This document shows positions 1-10,983 of a DNA stretch of 64,000 nt, in pieces. Source of the stretch: Flectonema sp. DT1601 (lineage: Eukaryota > Euglenozoa > Diplonemea > Diplonemida > Diplonemidae); assembly GCA_964019425.1 (NCBI GenBank), contig OZ025787.1, positions 1,364,001 through 1,428,000 of the forward strand. Direction: 5' to 3'. The first letter of the stretch is position 1. Every line of letters starts with the position of its first letter. The translations under genes were made by a program, and so were the position numbers. The notes under the pieces were generated by a model. It had not been told where the DNA came from. It ran no database searches and saw nothing but the letters and a program-made list of their open reading frames with translations.

Positions 1-162
1 GACAAGAACGACATCAAACTCCACCCTGACGATGAGAATACGAAAACTGAGTCTGAGACCATCATAAAAACTGATAAACCAAACGCAGTTGGAGAAGCAG
101 TTGTGATCAGATCTAGTTCGTGTATTCCACCACCACCACCTCCAATGAGAACTAAAAAGTAA
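1..162 (+). CDS. 3' end of an unidentified gene (partial)
   Basis: Frame 1 is open from the first base to a TAA at 160-162, giving the last 53 residues of a protein that begins outside the window. The tail is acidic and polar, then has a run of six prolines followed by a basic MRTKK end. It matches the direction of every other gene here. Too little is present to assign a function. Support is the open frame, coding-like composition and position just before a normal intergenic stretch. Confidence 0.55.
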   Translation, partial: DKNDIKLHPDDENTKTESETIIKTDKPNAVGEAVVIRSSSCIPPPPPPMRTKK

Positions 163-440
163 TTTCAAACTGAGTGGTTGGTTGAAACTATTAAGTGGAA
201 TATATTCACCCTCAGTAATCTTTATCGATTGTTTTGCTGCATATCAGCAAACACACAGCATTTCGTTATCGCCAAACACTTGGCTTATTTTCTGTTTTGT
301 TTTTTTTCCCGTAAAAGTCTTCTTGGGCTTGTACGGTTTATAGCCAATCCCTGCTGAAAGGATAAATTATCATTGGTTGGTTTCGTTTCTTTTTTTTTTA
401 TTTTTATATAAAAAATTATAATTTCAGTTACATTATCAAC
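163..440 (+). promoter_or_regulatory. Intergenic region with spliced-leader acceptor for the receptor cyclase gene
   Basis: A T-rich stretch (about 390-425) ends in TTTCAG with the AG at 426-427, 13 bases before the ATG at 441. This is the arrangement expected of a trans-splice acceptor with a very short 5' UTR. No promoter-like element is recognised. Inferred from sequence pattern only. Confidence 0.5.
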
Positions 441-3400
441 ATGAATATCAGGGTCCCCGTTGTACTTCTATCGCTCTTGTCTTCGGTGTGTGGACAGATA
501 TTGCCAGTAAGGACCATCGTTGCTATAGGGGGATTGGCCTTTAACCCCGTTGGTAATTTCGAGGAACCCTGCGATCCGCCTAATTATGTAAATGTAACCG
601 ATGAAATATGTGTAAGTGGATACCCAACAGCAGCACATTATTTTGAAGCCTTGGCCAAACCAACAGATGTCGCAGGGGTTGTTCGAGTCATGGGTACCGA
701 TGAACTCTCAAAAATAACATTATACCATCCTCGTCACTGGGAATTGAACTTAGACGTTTGGAAAAGATTAGATATTGATTTCGGGGTGCTGAGATCTCCC
801 GGAATGTTCACACAACCTGTTTACTACGATGACGCTTTGAGGTTTTTAAATAACAAACACCTACCGGTGGTGGCATCGAACATAGACTTACAACCTTATT
901 ATTATGTTTTTGATTTGGTTGATAAAATATTCATCAAAGACGTTGGAGGTACGAAATTCGGTTATATAGCAATATGGGGAGACCTGTTGTACATAAAAAC
1001 ATACACATACGACTTAGTACTACCCAGCATCGCAGAAAGACTCCGTTCACTAGGTGCGGAAGTAGTTATATTACTCTGTATCGGACAAGCAAAATATTTC
1101 ACAACCCCAACAACATTAGTGAGATTCAATATAGATGCGGTGTTATTGCCTGCTGAGTATACTGATGTTACAACACCAGTCGTATCAAATGGAACGACTT
1201 TGTTAGTTGGAACCTTAGAAAGAGGTGCTTCACATGCTTTACAATACATTGATGCAGTGAAAGCATTTGATTCCCTACTTGGTCGTATGACGTGGAGGTT
1301 TACTTCAACAAATATTAATATGGCAACACCTCTTACTCCTGCTCAGAAAGAACCATTAATTCAAAAAGGAGAATATGATTGGATTCAAACACAACGTGAT
1401 CTGTCACTCGCAAATGATCCTGTCGTTGGTCAGTGTACTCATGATCTACAAGCTGTTAACGATGAAAGTGAAGTTTATTGTCGTTACCAAGAATGTGTTG
1501 GAGGTAACATGGTTGCTGATGCTTGCGCTAGGAGACTTCCAACAGTTGATGTTTGTTTTCCAAATGCAGGAGCACTTCGTCGTGGATGGGATGCAGGCCC
1601 AGTTCACGCCTCTGATGTCACGACGTATGTACAATTTTCTTATTATATCAAACAGATTAGTTAATCATCACCATATTAAAATAAATAAAACAGATTCTTC
1701 CCATACGCAAACACACTCTGCGAACTTAACACAACTGGTGCAGGAATTTGGGAGATATTAGAAGTAGCTGTCGCAAACATTGGAACTGATGGTAATCTCA
1801 ACTCGTCAAACAGAATCTCAGGAGGCTATCTGCAAGTATCTGAAGGATTTAAATATTCTTACAATTGGAGGCTTCCAAGAGGACAACGAATCACATCCAT
1901 CAGTATAAAGGGAAAACCATTAGACCGAAGACGATATTATACCTTGGGTGCGCTTTCTTACTTGTGTTCGGGAGGTGATAGTTTTCCTACACATGTTGCA
2001 GTTCCAAGATCGATAACGTATTTCGAAACAATTAGCGCACACGCAGTCATATCTGAATATCTGAGAACAAATAATCCATACACTCCAAAATTGGAAGAAA
2101 GGATTGTTGTTAACGATTTTGGTGAACCACTTTTGTTAAAGAGACTTCTACCAACTGATTGCAACAGTTCTCAAGTTTTTGTACCGGAGTTCGGATCTTG
2201 TGATGAGTGTCCAGAGGGGTATTTTCATCCGTTGCCTGGATCGGATCCATGTATCCTTGAACCCCTACCACCATCCCCACCTTTAGATAATGCTGTTATT
2301 ATAGTTCCGGCAGTGGTGGTTCCGGTGATGCTCTTGTTAGCGATTTCATTCTGTTTCAAATTACAGAGAGATGGAGCAAAGGCAAAACGAGTTAAGCATG
2401 CTCCAAAAGGAAATGGTGAAATCGCTTTTGTTTTTACTGACATCCAAGCAAGCAGTACCCTTTGGAGTACTGAGCCTACCGCTATGAGTAAAGCATTAGA
2501 AACTCATCACAGGCTCATAAGAGAATTAATCGATCAGTTTGAAGGTTACGAAGTGAAAACAATCGGTGATGCGTTCATGGTAGCATTCTCAAATCCAATA
2601 AATGCCGTTGCGTTTTCTTGTGAAATGCAACTGGAGTTAGCGAATGCTTCATGGCCTGAGAGGATTATGGATTTAGACCCAGCCAAGACTGAACCACACT
2701 ACTCTGGTCTTAGAGTTCGAGTTGGTGTACATTGTGGTCCAGCAAAAGTCAACAGCACTCCTCAAGGTGGATTTGACTACGATGGCGGAACTGTGAACGC
2801 ATCTGCCCGAATTGGTGATTGCGGTTGTGGAGGACAAGTATTGATATCCGATACGGTTTATGATTTAATAGAACCTCATATCGATGTCTTAAATCACAAT
2901 GTCGACGTAAAGTATCTCGGTGAGTACCACCTCCGTGGTATTGCCGAACCTATGGGAATTCTTCAAATAATGCCCGAACCGTTGAACCTCAGAGCATTTG
3001 GTAACTTACGCGGGGTCACACCCATTTCGGAAGAAGAAGCAGTAGAAACACCAGCAGACGTATGTGTTGTACCACCTGATACTGGAACAGTACTTTCTGA
3101 AAAGTCAGAAGCATTAGGTTATACTAAACGAGATAGAATTGTTGCTCTTCAAACAATTAGAAAATATGCTCTCTCATTTGGACCGAGAGGAATGCCGTTT
3201 CCGACTGCGACATCGTTGCTGTGCCACTGCTTAGAAACGAGATCTCTTAAGGATTCTAAGTTGATTTCAATTTTACTTCTTCACGCCCAAGACGGTGCAC
3301 GACCACCGCCATTATCAAATGTACCTGGAAGAGGTAATGAATACGTTGTACATATTGCTAGTCCTTCACCACCGGGAGGACAAAAGCGACCTCAATTATC

Positions 3401-3773
3401 AAAAGGGATATCAAACAATAGAATGAGTACTAGTTTTAGAAGCCCTAAAGGTTTAGTTGATTCAGGACTTGACTTTGCTTCTCCTGAAACTCATCAGACA
3501 GATTCACCAACTGACCTTACCTTGTATTTGAGATGGGCAGTCTTTGTTGAAGTTTTACATCAGCTTCCAACTGCTTGCATATGTCAGTTGGCTAATAAAA
3601 TAAGAGAAGAGAATGGAAATATCTCTCCTGGCGTTTCAATGGATCACGATCCGTCACCCATTTCTCCGACCTCTGGGATAGTCGCACTGCTACCTTCACA
3701 TGAATTAACAAGTGGAGGGTTTGCTGTACCTCCACATCCACCACCAAATCCTCCAAAAAAATTATCTGCTTAA
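441..3773 (+). CDS. Receptor-type adenylyl cyclase with 5'-nucleotidase-like ectodomain
   Basis: Two exons, 441-1624 and 1694-3773, give 1087 residues. A signal peptide (about 1-18) precedes a 5'-nucleotidase-like ectodomain. The C-terminal half is clear: CRYQECVGGNMVADA, then across the splice DVTTFFPYANTL, GGYLQVS and CSGGDSFPT. In the N-terminal metallophosphatase-like half the expected metal motifs (DxH, GNHE, GHxH) are absent, so it is probably a non-catalytic sensor. One membrane helix (about 594-616) leads to a cytosolic class III cyclase domain (about 637-830). The catalytic set is complete: metal Asp644 and Asp687, adenine-specifying Lys683 and Asp756, Asn763 and Arg767. The product is therefore predicted to be cAMP. 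The tail is Pro/Ser-rich. The architecture parallels kinetoplastid receptor cyclases, but with a different ectodomain. Confidence 0.9.
1625..1693 (+). other. Cis-intron (69 nt) in the receptor cyclase gene
   Basis: Begins GTATGT and ends CAG. Removing it joins ...DVTT to FFPYANTL in frame, restoring a 5'-nucleotidase C-domain motif that is otherwise broken by stop codons in the intron. Confidence 0.9.
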
Positions 3774-5532
3774 TAGTTTGTCGATCTGTGTGTTATCGTA
3801 CATCTTGTAGGGCTTTCTGTGTGCTTTATTGATTGCATGTATTAGAACCCAATATCACTGTAGTAAAAAAAGCAGAGTTAATTGCGACTTATTTCTCAGA
3901 GTATTTTCTGCGTCTACTTCGTGAAATTATTTTTTTAAAAACTGGCCACACCCCCCTCCTTTTCGTTCTAATTTGTTGCGTGTTAACCTTGATTTATTTA
4001 TCCAAGTCCCCCCTCCTTTTCGTATCGTATCAAAGGTCCCCCCTCCTCGCTCATTATATAAAAAGTCTTACGCCGTTTTTGTTTCTTTATCGAAAGAAAG
4101 TACATTCCTGTACCAAAAAAGTTACATTGAGATACTATGAGGTCAATTTCTGTGAGAGCTCTGCAGTTCAAGCATAGAATGTAGGAGTGACACAGGAGTG
4201 ATGAGTTTATTTCGATAAGCCTCACCACTCTGGACTTTGCCAATTAATGTATTTTACTCAAAACCCGTCGATGCGCACCACCCCCAGCATTACTTGTTGG
4301 ATAGGATTAGTGTGCTTACGAACTAGTATTATAAGCTACCTCATGTTTTTTTTTAAAGAAAATTATTTATTTTATTGACAAGTAATTAATAGGTTAAACC
4401 TACACTCTGCTGTATCACATTATACTCACGACTTATTAAGTAAATTGAATAACTCGATTCCGTATTGCACTGAATGACGATTATAATGTAAAGTCTTGTA
4501 CGTCACCTGACAGAGTGGTTGCCTATACTAATATTACCTTTAGCCACTGTATCATAACTAGCGTTTTATTTTAGTTAAATTCTGATGCAATGCAGATGTT
4601 TATTTCTTCATAAAAAAATTCGAGCATTTCAACGCCCCCGTATCGTATTAACTCCACTCTTTATTTTTTCCCCTTGTTCATTCGGTATTCTATATTAATG
4701 TTGTTCTGGTTTCTTAGTTATGCTTTATGGTCACTTCGTATTTTTTTTTTTTTTTTTTAAAGTGAAAGAGAGAAAAAAAAAAAAAAAAAGTAATTGTTTT
4801 TGGAAACGCATAAATCCCTTTTTTTTTAGCTTTTCAAGGTGGCAACAGATTTGTAGTATTTCTGTTTTTGAGAATCAAAAAAAAAAAAAGCCAAAAAATT
4901 ATTGTTTTTGTTAAGTTAATACTTTTTTTTAAAAAAAAAATTTGTCTCCCCGTTTTTTATGTAATTAGTTTTTTTTTTTTTTAATTTTTTTTTGTTGTTG
5001 CATTTTCGCTGTGCCTTCCTGTACCCTTACAACACTGATACAGCGCTTCTTTGCAATTAAAAGAAGTTATGTAGCAAACATGATGTCGTTTTTTGGTGGC
5101 CATTTAGCGAACGTGGGCAATTGGATTGGTGACTCTAACAAAAGTGTGCATCCCATACAGAACTTTTGCCCTGCGTTTACGGGACTGAGCAAGCTCTACA
5201 ATTGTTTTGTGATTGATGTTGTTCCCCTTCTGATGTTTTTAGGGGGGGATTTGAAGTGCTTTTTCAAGTGAATTTCACACAACGATCCGACTGATAATTC
5301 TTTTTTAATTTTTTATTTTTTTATCTCATTAGGCGACGTAATCTGCGAGTCCTTCGAATTGCTATCAACCAGAAAATAGAAAGTTGAGGGAAATACTGCT
5401 GTATTTTCCCACTACCCGAAAATATTGATTGATGAATTATGAAGGGTTGTGTTCAGATCTGCGGGTGGCGCATAGCAGGAATCTTAAAGTTTTTTTCCTC
5501 CCCAGCTTGATAATACAGTATTTATTCCCATT

Positions 5533-5660
5533 CCTTTTCTTTGATTAACAATTACAAATGTTTCGGTCAAGGTACTTTTATTTGGTATTAATTTTGTTTT
5601 TTTAATACCCCTAAAGTTTATTACTGTTTTTTTTATATTGTCAAAGGATTACCCCTTCCT
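5533..5660 (+). repeat. Dispersed repeat C, copy 1
   Basis: Shares a recognisable order of words with 48047-48160: CTTTTCTTTGATTAACAA, then GTCAAG.TACTTT, a TTTTGTTTTT block, AAAGTT.TTACTGTT and TTGTCAA. Divergence is high, so this looks like an old copy of a non-coding repeat. A third, weaker match is at 48948-49040. Confidence 0.55.
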
Positions 5661-5832
5661 TTCTTTTTTTTCTTTTTTACTTGCGACTATATAAAAAAAA
5701 AAAGAGTTTGGCAACATACTTTCGTTTTAAGTCAGTTCGCGGTTTTCGTGTTCTGTCAAACATTATTTCACGGAGGGAAAATAATCTGTGGTTTAAGTTA
5801 GGGTCGTTTTTTTTTTTTCATCTCGAAGACAT

Positions 5833-5907
5833 GTTTTACGAGCGAAAGAGAATTGTGGCAGCGTAACGTTAACACCCTTACTTTATAGGCTTGTTTCCGG
5901 TTGCGCA
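5833..5907 (+). repeat. Dispersed repeat B, copy 1
   Basis: About 75 bases, nearly the same as 57885-57962. Both run GTTTTACGAGCGAAA, GAGAATTGTGGCAGC, TAACGTTAACAC, then GGCTTGTTTCCGGTTGCGC. Only a handful of substitutions or indels are visible, so it is younger than the other gap repeats. Confidence 0.8.
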
Positions 5908-7954
5908 CAAACAAAAACAGAGTGTGAGAATTATTTAGTGAGGTGCCGATTCTTTTTTCTTTCTTTTTTTTCTAAACAATTTAACAATTTTCTTTTTACT
6001 TGTCTTTCCTTGTTTTTTTTTTTTTTTAATCACAAAGCTTCTTGCACACCAAAAAACCATTTCACACACACTCCGATATTGCTGCAGATAGTTGTCTTAT
6101 CTCCAGTCGTTCATCGTGTATCATAGATTGCAAGCTACAATATGAGTGCCTATCTACAGTGTACTACTACTTGTCATGTTTTTCATTTGTGTTTCCTTTT
6201 GATGATTTTTTTTTTCTCGAAATTCGGTAATTATATCTTCGCATATGTTGTGTTTGGTTGAAGTGGAATGGATTTTCAAAAAAAAAAAAAAAAAAAAAGA
6301 AGGACTGTAATGGAAGAAAAAAAAGGACCGGAAATTTAACTTTTACACAACAGTTTTTGGTTTCCCCAACACCGTTGTCGTTGTGCAAACTAGAAAAAAA
6401 AAAAAAAAAAAAGTGCTTTAGTTGCGCCATACTCACGGATTTCAAGTTGTTAAAGAAAGCGATTAAATGAGGAATTTTTATTTATTTATATCCCAATCTT
6501 TCTTATTTCATTCAAAAAACAATAAAAAAAAAAAAAAAACCAAAAATAGCAAACAAATCTAACGATAAGTAGATTGTGTAGTGTGACTCTCTCTTTTGAG
6601 TAGTAACGCGTATCGATGCAAACCTGAGGAATTACATAATGAATAGACCAGCAATAACTGACATTATATGGAGACTTGCTGGGTCTTTTTTCTTGTTTCT
6701 TTGCACAGCAGAGGCCTCATTCCCTCTATAACTATAATTGCGATGGTGGGTTTGATAGAGACGGGTTTAGTTTTGTCGTGTATGATATCTATTGTCCTGT
6801 AACGTTGTATCGTTGTATGGACTTCTGCTTGCTTCGACGACAAGCAGCTTTTTTAAACTATTTATAATTCTTATTACAATTTCTTCTCTTTTTTTTGTTT
6901 GTTTTTGTTTTTTGTTTTATAAATATATTATAACGATAGTTGTCTGTCTATTTTCCCCCGTGCGGAACAGTTTTTTCTGTCTGCGATTTTTTTTTTTTTT
7001 TTTTCCTCTTTTTTTCCTCTTTTTTTTTTTTTTTTTTGAAAAAATTTCACTGACGCTATGAGCCCAGAAGAGCATTTTATTGTTTTGCAGCAATGTAGAC
7101 CTCCCAGGAATCTCCTTTCCCTATTTTCACGTTGCCTGAAGCGGTTGACTTTATCTGTAAGCTAATACAGCACTACTGTCGCTGAAGGAATTCTCTTTCC
7201 CAGCTTCCTTACTTGAATAGGTAAAAAAATATGTTGTCAAAAAAAAAAAAAAAATTAATAGAGTTTTTTTTTTTTTATATTTATTTTTTAAAAACCCCTC
7301 ATCCTGAAGCTTAATAAACAATAATCCTTACTGTGTCTGCGCGAGAGAAAAAACTCAATCAAAATTTTTTTTTTTGGTTTCAATTTTATCATTCTGAATA
7401 GCGTCTCATAACGCCGATGGTGTCGGGTGGAACCAACTTCCTGACACTGCGTAATGTTCTCCAACCTTTTTTTCTCTTCAAGCAATCAAGTTACATCCCA
7501 TAGGGGTTTTCGGCTTGACAGTAGAGGGAAAAAAACTGTTTGCTAGTGGTAGGGTTGACTTCTGGCATAGTTTTTCGTTGAACGCAGGACAGAATCATAT
7601 TGCAAGCGGGAGTTACGATTAAGAAATATCGGCTTTCTATCTCTGATTATCTGACCTACGTCGGCACAAAAAACAAAAAAAAACCAGTATTTTTTTTTTT
7701 TTTTTTTTTTTTTTTTGGATTTGGCAGAAGCCTTATAGTATGAGTTCTGTTGGTGCGAAGTTAACAACATAAAAAGAACTCAATGCACGCGCGATATTTC
7801 GCTGAGGGAGAACTCACTCATGAGGTTGCGGTATCTTCTGCAGTTTAGGGAATCTGGTGGATTTAACTTATATTATCCAGCTTGCATTATTATTTTAACT
7901 TGAAAGGAACTCGTCCCACGTTCTATGTTAATACTCTTTCGTTACCTTTTATTC

Positions 7955-7993
7955 TTGCGATCAACAAAATATAAGGTTTATCCGAAAAACCAA
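7955..7993 (+). repeat. Dispersed repeat D, copy 1
   Basis: GCGATCAACAAAATATAAGG followed by TTTATC.GAA also occurs at 50369-50407. Short but exact over about 20 bases, in another gene-poor gap. Confidence 0.55.
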
Positions 7994-8721
7994 TTTTTTT
8001 TTTGTGTTTTGATTACCTACTTAGTAATTCCATGGTAGTTGTGCGGTCGTAAAAAAAATATAGGCGTTTTTTTTGGGCTCTTTTTTTTCTTTTAATAGTA
8101 TCCTTATTCATATAAAAGAGCCCAAATGACCCAATGCAGTTCATCAAATGAACAGGATGGGAACAATGCTTTAGTGAGACTATTTTGACCATGCGAGCCC
8201 GTAATCAGCCTGTATGTCTTTTCAATTTCACCCGTTTTTGAAACAGCCCAAATACAGGCTGATCTGTAGGCGCTACAGCCATGTAATTTTTTTTTTTTTT
8301 TGTATTTTTTTATTTTTATAAAAAAAGTCAGTAATTATATTTTTTACAGGTATTAAACTATTTCTATTTCTTTTTTTTTGTTTTTTTTTTTGTCTTTCGG
8401 CTTAAGGGACAACAACACGTAGGAATTCGAATTGTGTTCCCAAACAGCACCCATAAAGGGCACCGATATGCTTAATCTGGTGCTCCTCTCTCTCTCTCTT
8501 TCTCTCTTTTCAGAGTTTTGTTCCGTGTTTTTTAGTTGGTTTTTCTTTTTTTGAATTTCATGTTATGAAGAGAAGGCTTTGTTGGTTTTTTATTATTTAT
8601 TTGTATAGTCTTACTCATGCTATTTTCTACTTTTAAACTGACAGGTATCACTCACTGATTATTCTCTGACCTGTCTTGGTGTTGATATTATTTCTTTCAC
8701 ACAAGGTCCTCATCATACGGC

Positions 8722-10708
8722 ATGGCACGTCACTTAAAAAGAGTTGACAAAGGCCGATCGTTGGCTGCTAGACTTAGCAATACGTTGAACACAAATTTAT
8801 CTGATTTGGGACTAAATTCAGATGAGGATGATGATGACTCCGACTGTGTGAATCCAGCGTTAAATTACATGCCTGCTAAAAAGAAGAAGAAGAAAAGTGC
8901 GACAAGTTCTCCAACGAACCCACCACCGACGGAAGACTCTCTAGAGGCAGAACCAACAGATACATATAAAGTGAAGAAAAAGAAGAAGAAAAAAAATAAA
9001 AATACGCTGAAAAAACGAGCATCGCCAACCAATACTTATGATGTGCCATCAGACACAGAAGACTGTGAAAGCAGCAAACAAGAAGAAGAAGAAGAAGACG
9101 TAGATAAAATTGTAAGAGATTATAAAGAAAAACAAACAAACAACACTATAAGCAATCCCACCACTTCATCAGTATCCGCTGTAGAATCAGTGCAGGATGA
9201 CTTGTCCAGTTTGTTTAAAACCTCTGCTGCTGCGCTTGACGCAGACGCAGAATTGAGGAAGCTATTCGGTAATGATACAGGTGTTGCAAACACTTCTCGG
9301 AATACGAGAAATAAAAAAAGCTTGTTAGTGACGCCAGATGACACCTGGCCACCAATCTCTGCTATTTCTGGATTCAAAATACATTCTTTTATAAGAAAGT
9401 CAGACATCACTGAATACTACATCAAAGATTCTGGTGACGTATTAAAAATATCAAAGTCAGTCCGATCAGCCTTAGCTAGTGATGACTCGAATCGATTATT
9501 TAATATATTTCAAGAAAACTATTGGCATCTAAGAGCAGGTTACCAAGCAGCTGTAATGATGGCACTCACTGATAGGTCTGATCAAGCAACAGACATATTC
9601 AGACGTCTTAGTCATGCCATAGCAATTCATTTCAGGGGTACTCTAAGTCTCCTAGATCCGTTCACTATTAGAGTGATGCCATACAGAGAGGGTGAGAGTG
9701 ATGTTATTTTCTTAATACTTCAGCAACTTATGCATGCTCATGTTAGAACTGGTTGTCTTGGAGCGGCATTCGAACTATCAAAGGTTTGTTGATATTGTTA
9801 TCAAAAAAAAAGGGATGATTTCATTTAAAACAACAACACAGGTAATCTTTAACCTTGACGGAGACATAGATCCCGTTGGTATGATCTACAACATAGAGTA
9901 CCTGGCAATTCGATCACAACATACCAGTTGGCTTCTAAACGCTGCGAACTGTTTTCGAAAAGATGGTCACACCATAGCACTACTCCCAATATGCAGTTTT
10001 GGAATGGGATTATGTGGGGGAATAGATCGTCTAAATCACGTCATTAGAGGGGTTCGAACTTGGCCAGAATTAGCAAACCTTTTAGTGAAGGCTGACGACT
10101 ACGGAATACGATCAGTTCAACTAGATCACGATATTATATACCCAGCTGAGGGATCGTCATCCGATGTAATTATTAAAGTTTACGTTTCAAGAATGAATGA
10201 TATTTGGGGGCAATATGCAAACCAACAACTTCTACTACAAGCGATTAAGTCCGTCAATGAGGATGTTAAAACTGAAGAACTCGTAGAAAACATCAATGAA
10301 CGTATAACACTACTAGGATCCCATCATTGTTTTTTAAAACCGAACGCCGTAATTGGAGTTGTGGATGAAATTATGGCTGGAGTTCGTAGTGAAGCAGATC
10401 GTCGTCGACTTCAATCGATGTGGACACCTGAAATGAATCTGCTGCCAGATCCTGTTCGTGAATCTCTTTTGGATACTCTCACAGGATCAGACTTTTCTTT
10501 ATTGAGAACTATGAATCCCGTATTGCTGTTTCTGTCTTTGCTCTGTCCTTGGAATTCAGTTCCTCGTTATTTAATGAAAACACTTCTGAAGAGATGGCGT
10601 GAAGACAATCACACAGAAGCCAGAGAATGGGACAGAGAAATTGAACTCCACAGACGGATTGGTCAAATCCAACGAGATCGACAACAACAATTAGATGCTG
10701 GACAATAA
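8722..10708 (+). CDS. TCF25: TCF25/Rqc1-family protein
   Basis: Two exons, 8722-9783 and 9842-10708, give 642 residues, close to the usual size of TCF25 (Nulp1) and somewhat smaller than yeast Rqc1. The N-terminus is low-complexity: acidic patches alternate with Lys-rich runs (about 51-60, 75-95), typical of the family. The conserved helical body includes NYWHLRAGYQ, the DPFTIRVMPYREGE region and, across the intron, AAFELSK-VIFNLDGDIDP. In yeast, Rqc1 belongs to the ribosome quality-control complex on 60S subunits; that role is inferred from family membership. An acceptor-like AG lies at 8704-8705. The stop is TAA. Confidence 0.88.
9784..9841 (+). other. Cis-intron (58 nt) in the TCF25 homologue
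   Basis: GTTTGT...ACACAG. An in-frame TGA just inside (SKVC-stop) shows it must be removed. Splicing restores the conserved FELSKVIFNLDGDIDP segment. Confidence 0.88.
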
Positions 10709-10983
10709 CTGTTTGTATTCTCAGACAACGTGGTCGTGCTTGTTTCTTCAAGTTACGCGCCCTCCAGGCAGTCAATTGTCTCAAAACTATCCCACAGGAC
10801 TGCTGCCGTTCTTAACCTGTTACGTCCTTTTACTATTTATTATAATTTTTGTAGCAGGAGAGTACCTTCAGAAATGAGTTGACATTGTAGCTCCCTATAA
10901 AGATACGATTAGACAAGATGAACTCTATCAGGGACAATAGTTATTTAGTTACTCTTTACTTTACTTCAGAAAACAAATACAAA

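Larger units (their letters stand above)
3774..8721. other. Gene-poor gap of about 4.9 kb with homopolymers and decayed repeats
   Basis: No convincing coding region on either strand; open frames are short and dominated by Phe/Lys from T and A runs. It contains many A or T runs of 12-35 bases (for example near 4741, 4774, 6279, 6394, 6990, 7690). It also holds segments related to the other gaps: 3975-4010, 5533-5660, 5833-5907 and 7955-7993. Two inverted repeats lie at 8073-8125 and 8202-8263. A CT-rich tract ending in CAG at 8484-8513 and an acceptor-like CACAAG at about 8700-8705 could serve the next gene. Confidence 0.7.

Noticed and set aside
962-1249. Minus-strand open frame inside the receptor cyclase
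   Set aside because: Shadow of a well-supported domain on the other strand; no independent features.
5011-5271. 86-codon open frame in the 3.8-8.7 kb gap
   Set aside because: No domain, codon use unlike neighbours, no good acceptor; probably chance.
10695-10877. 60-codon open frame between TCF25 and carboxypeptidase
   Set aside because: Overlaps the TCF25 stop in another frame and has no recognisable features.
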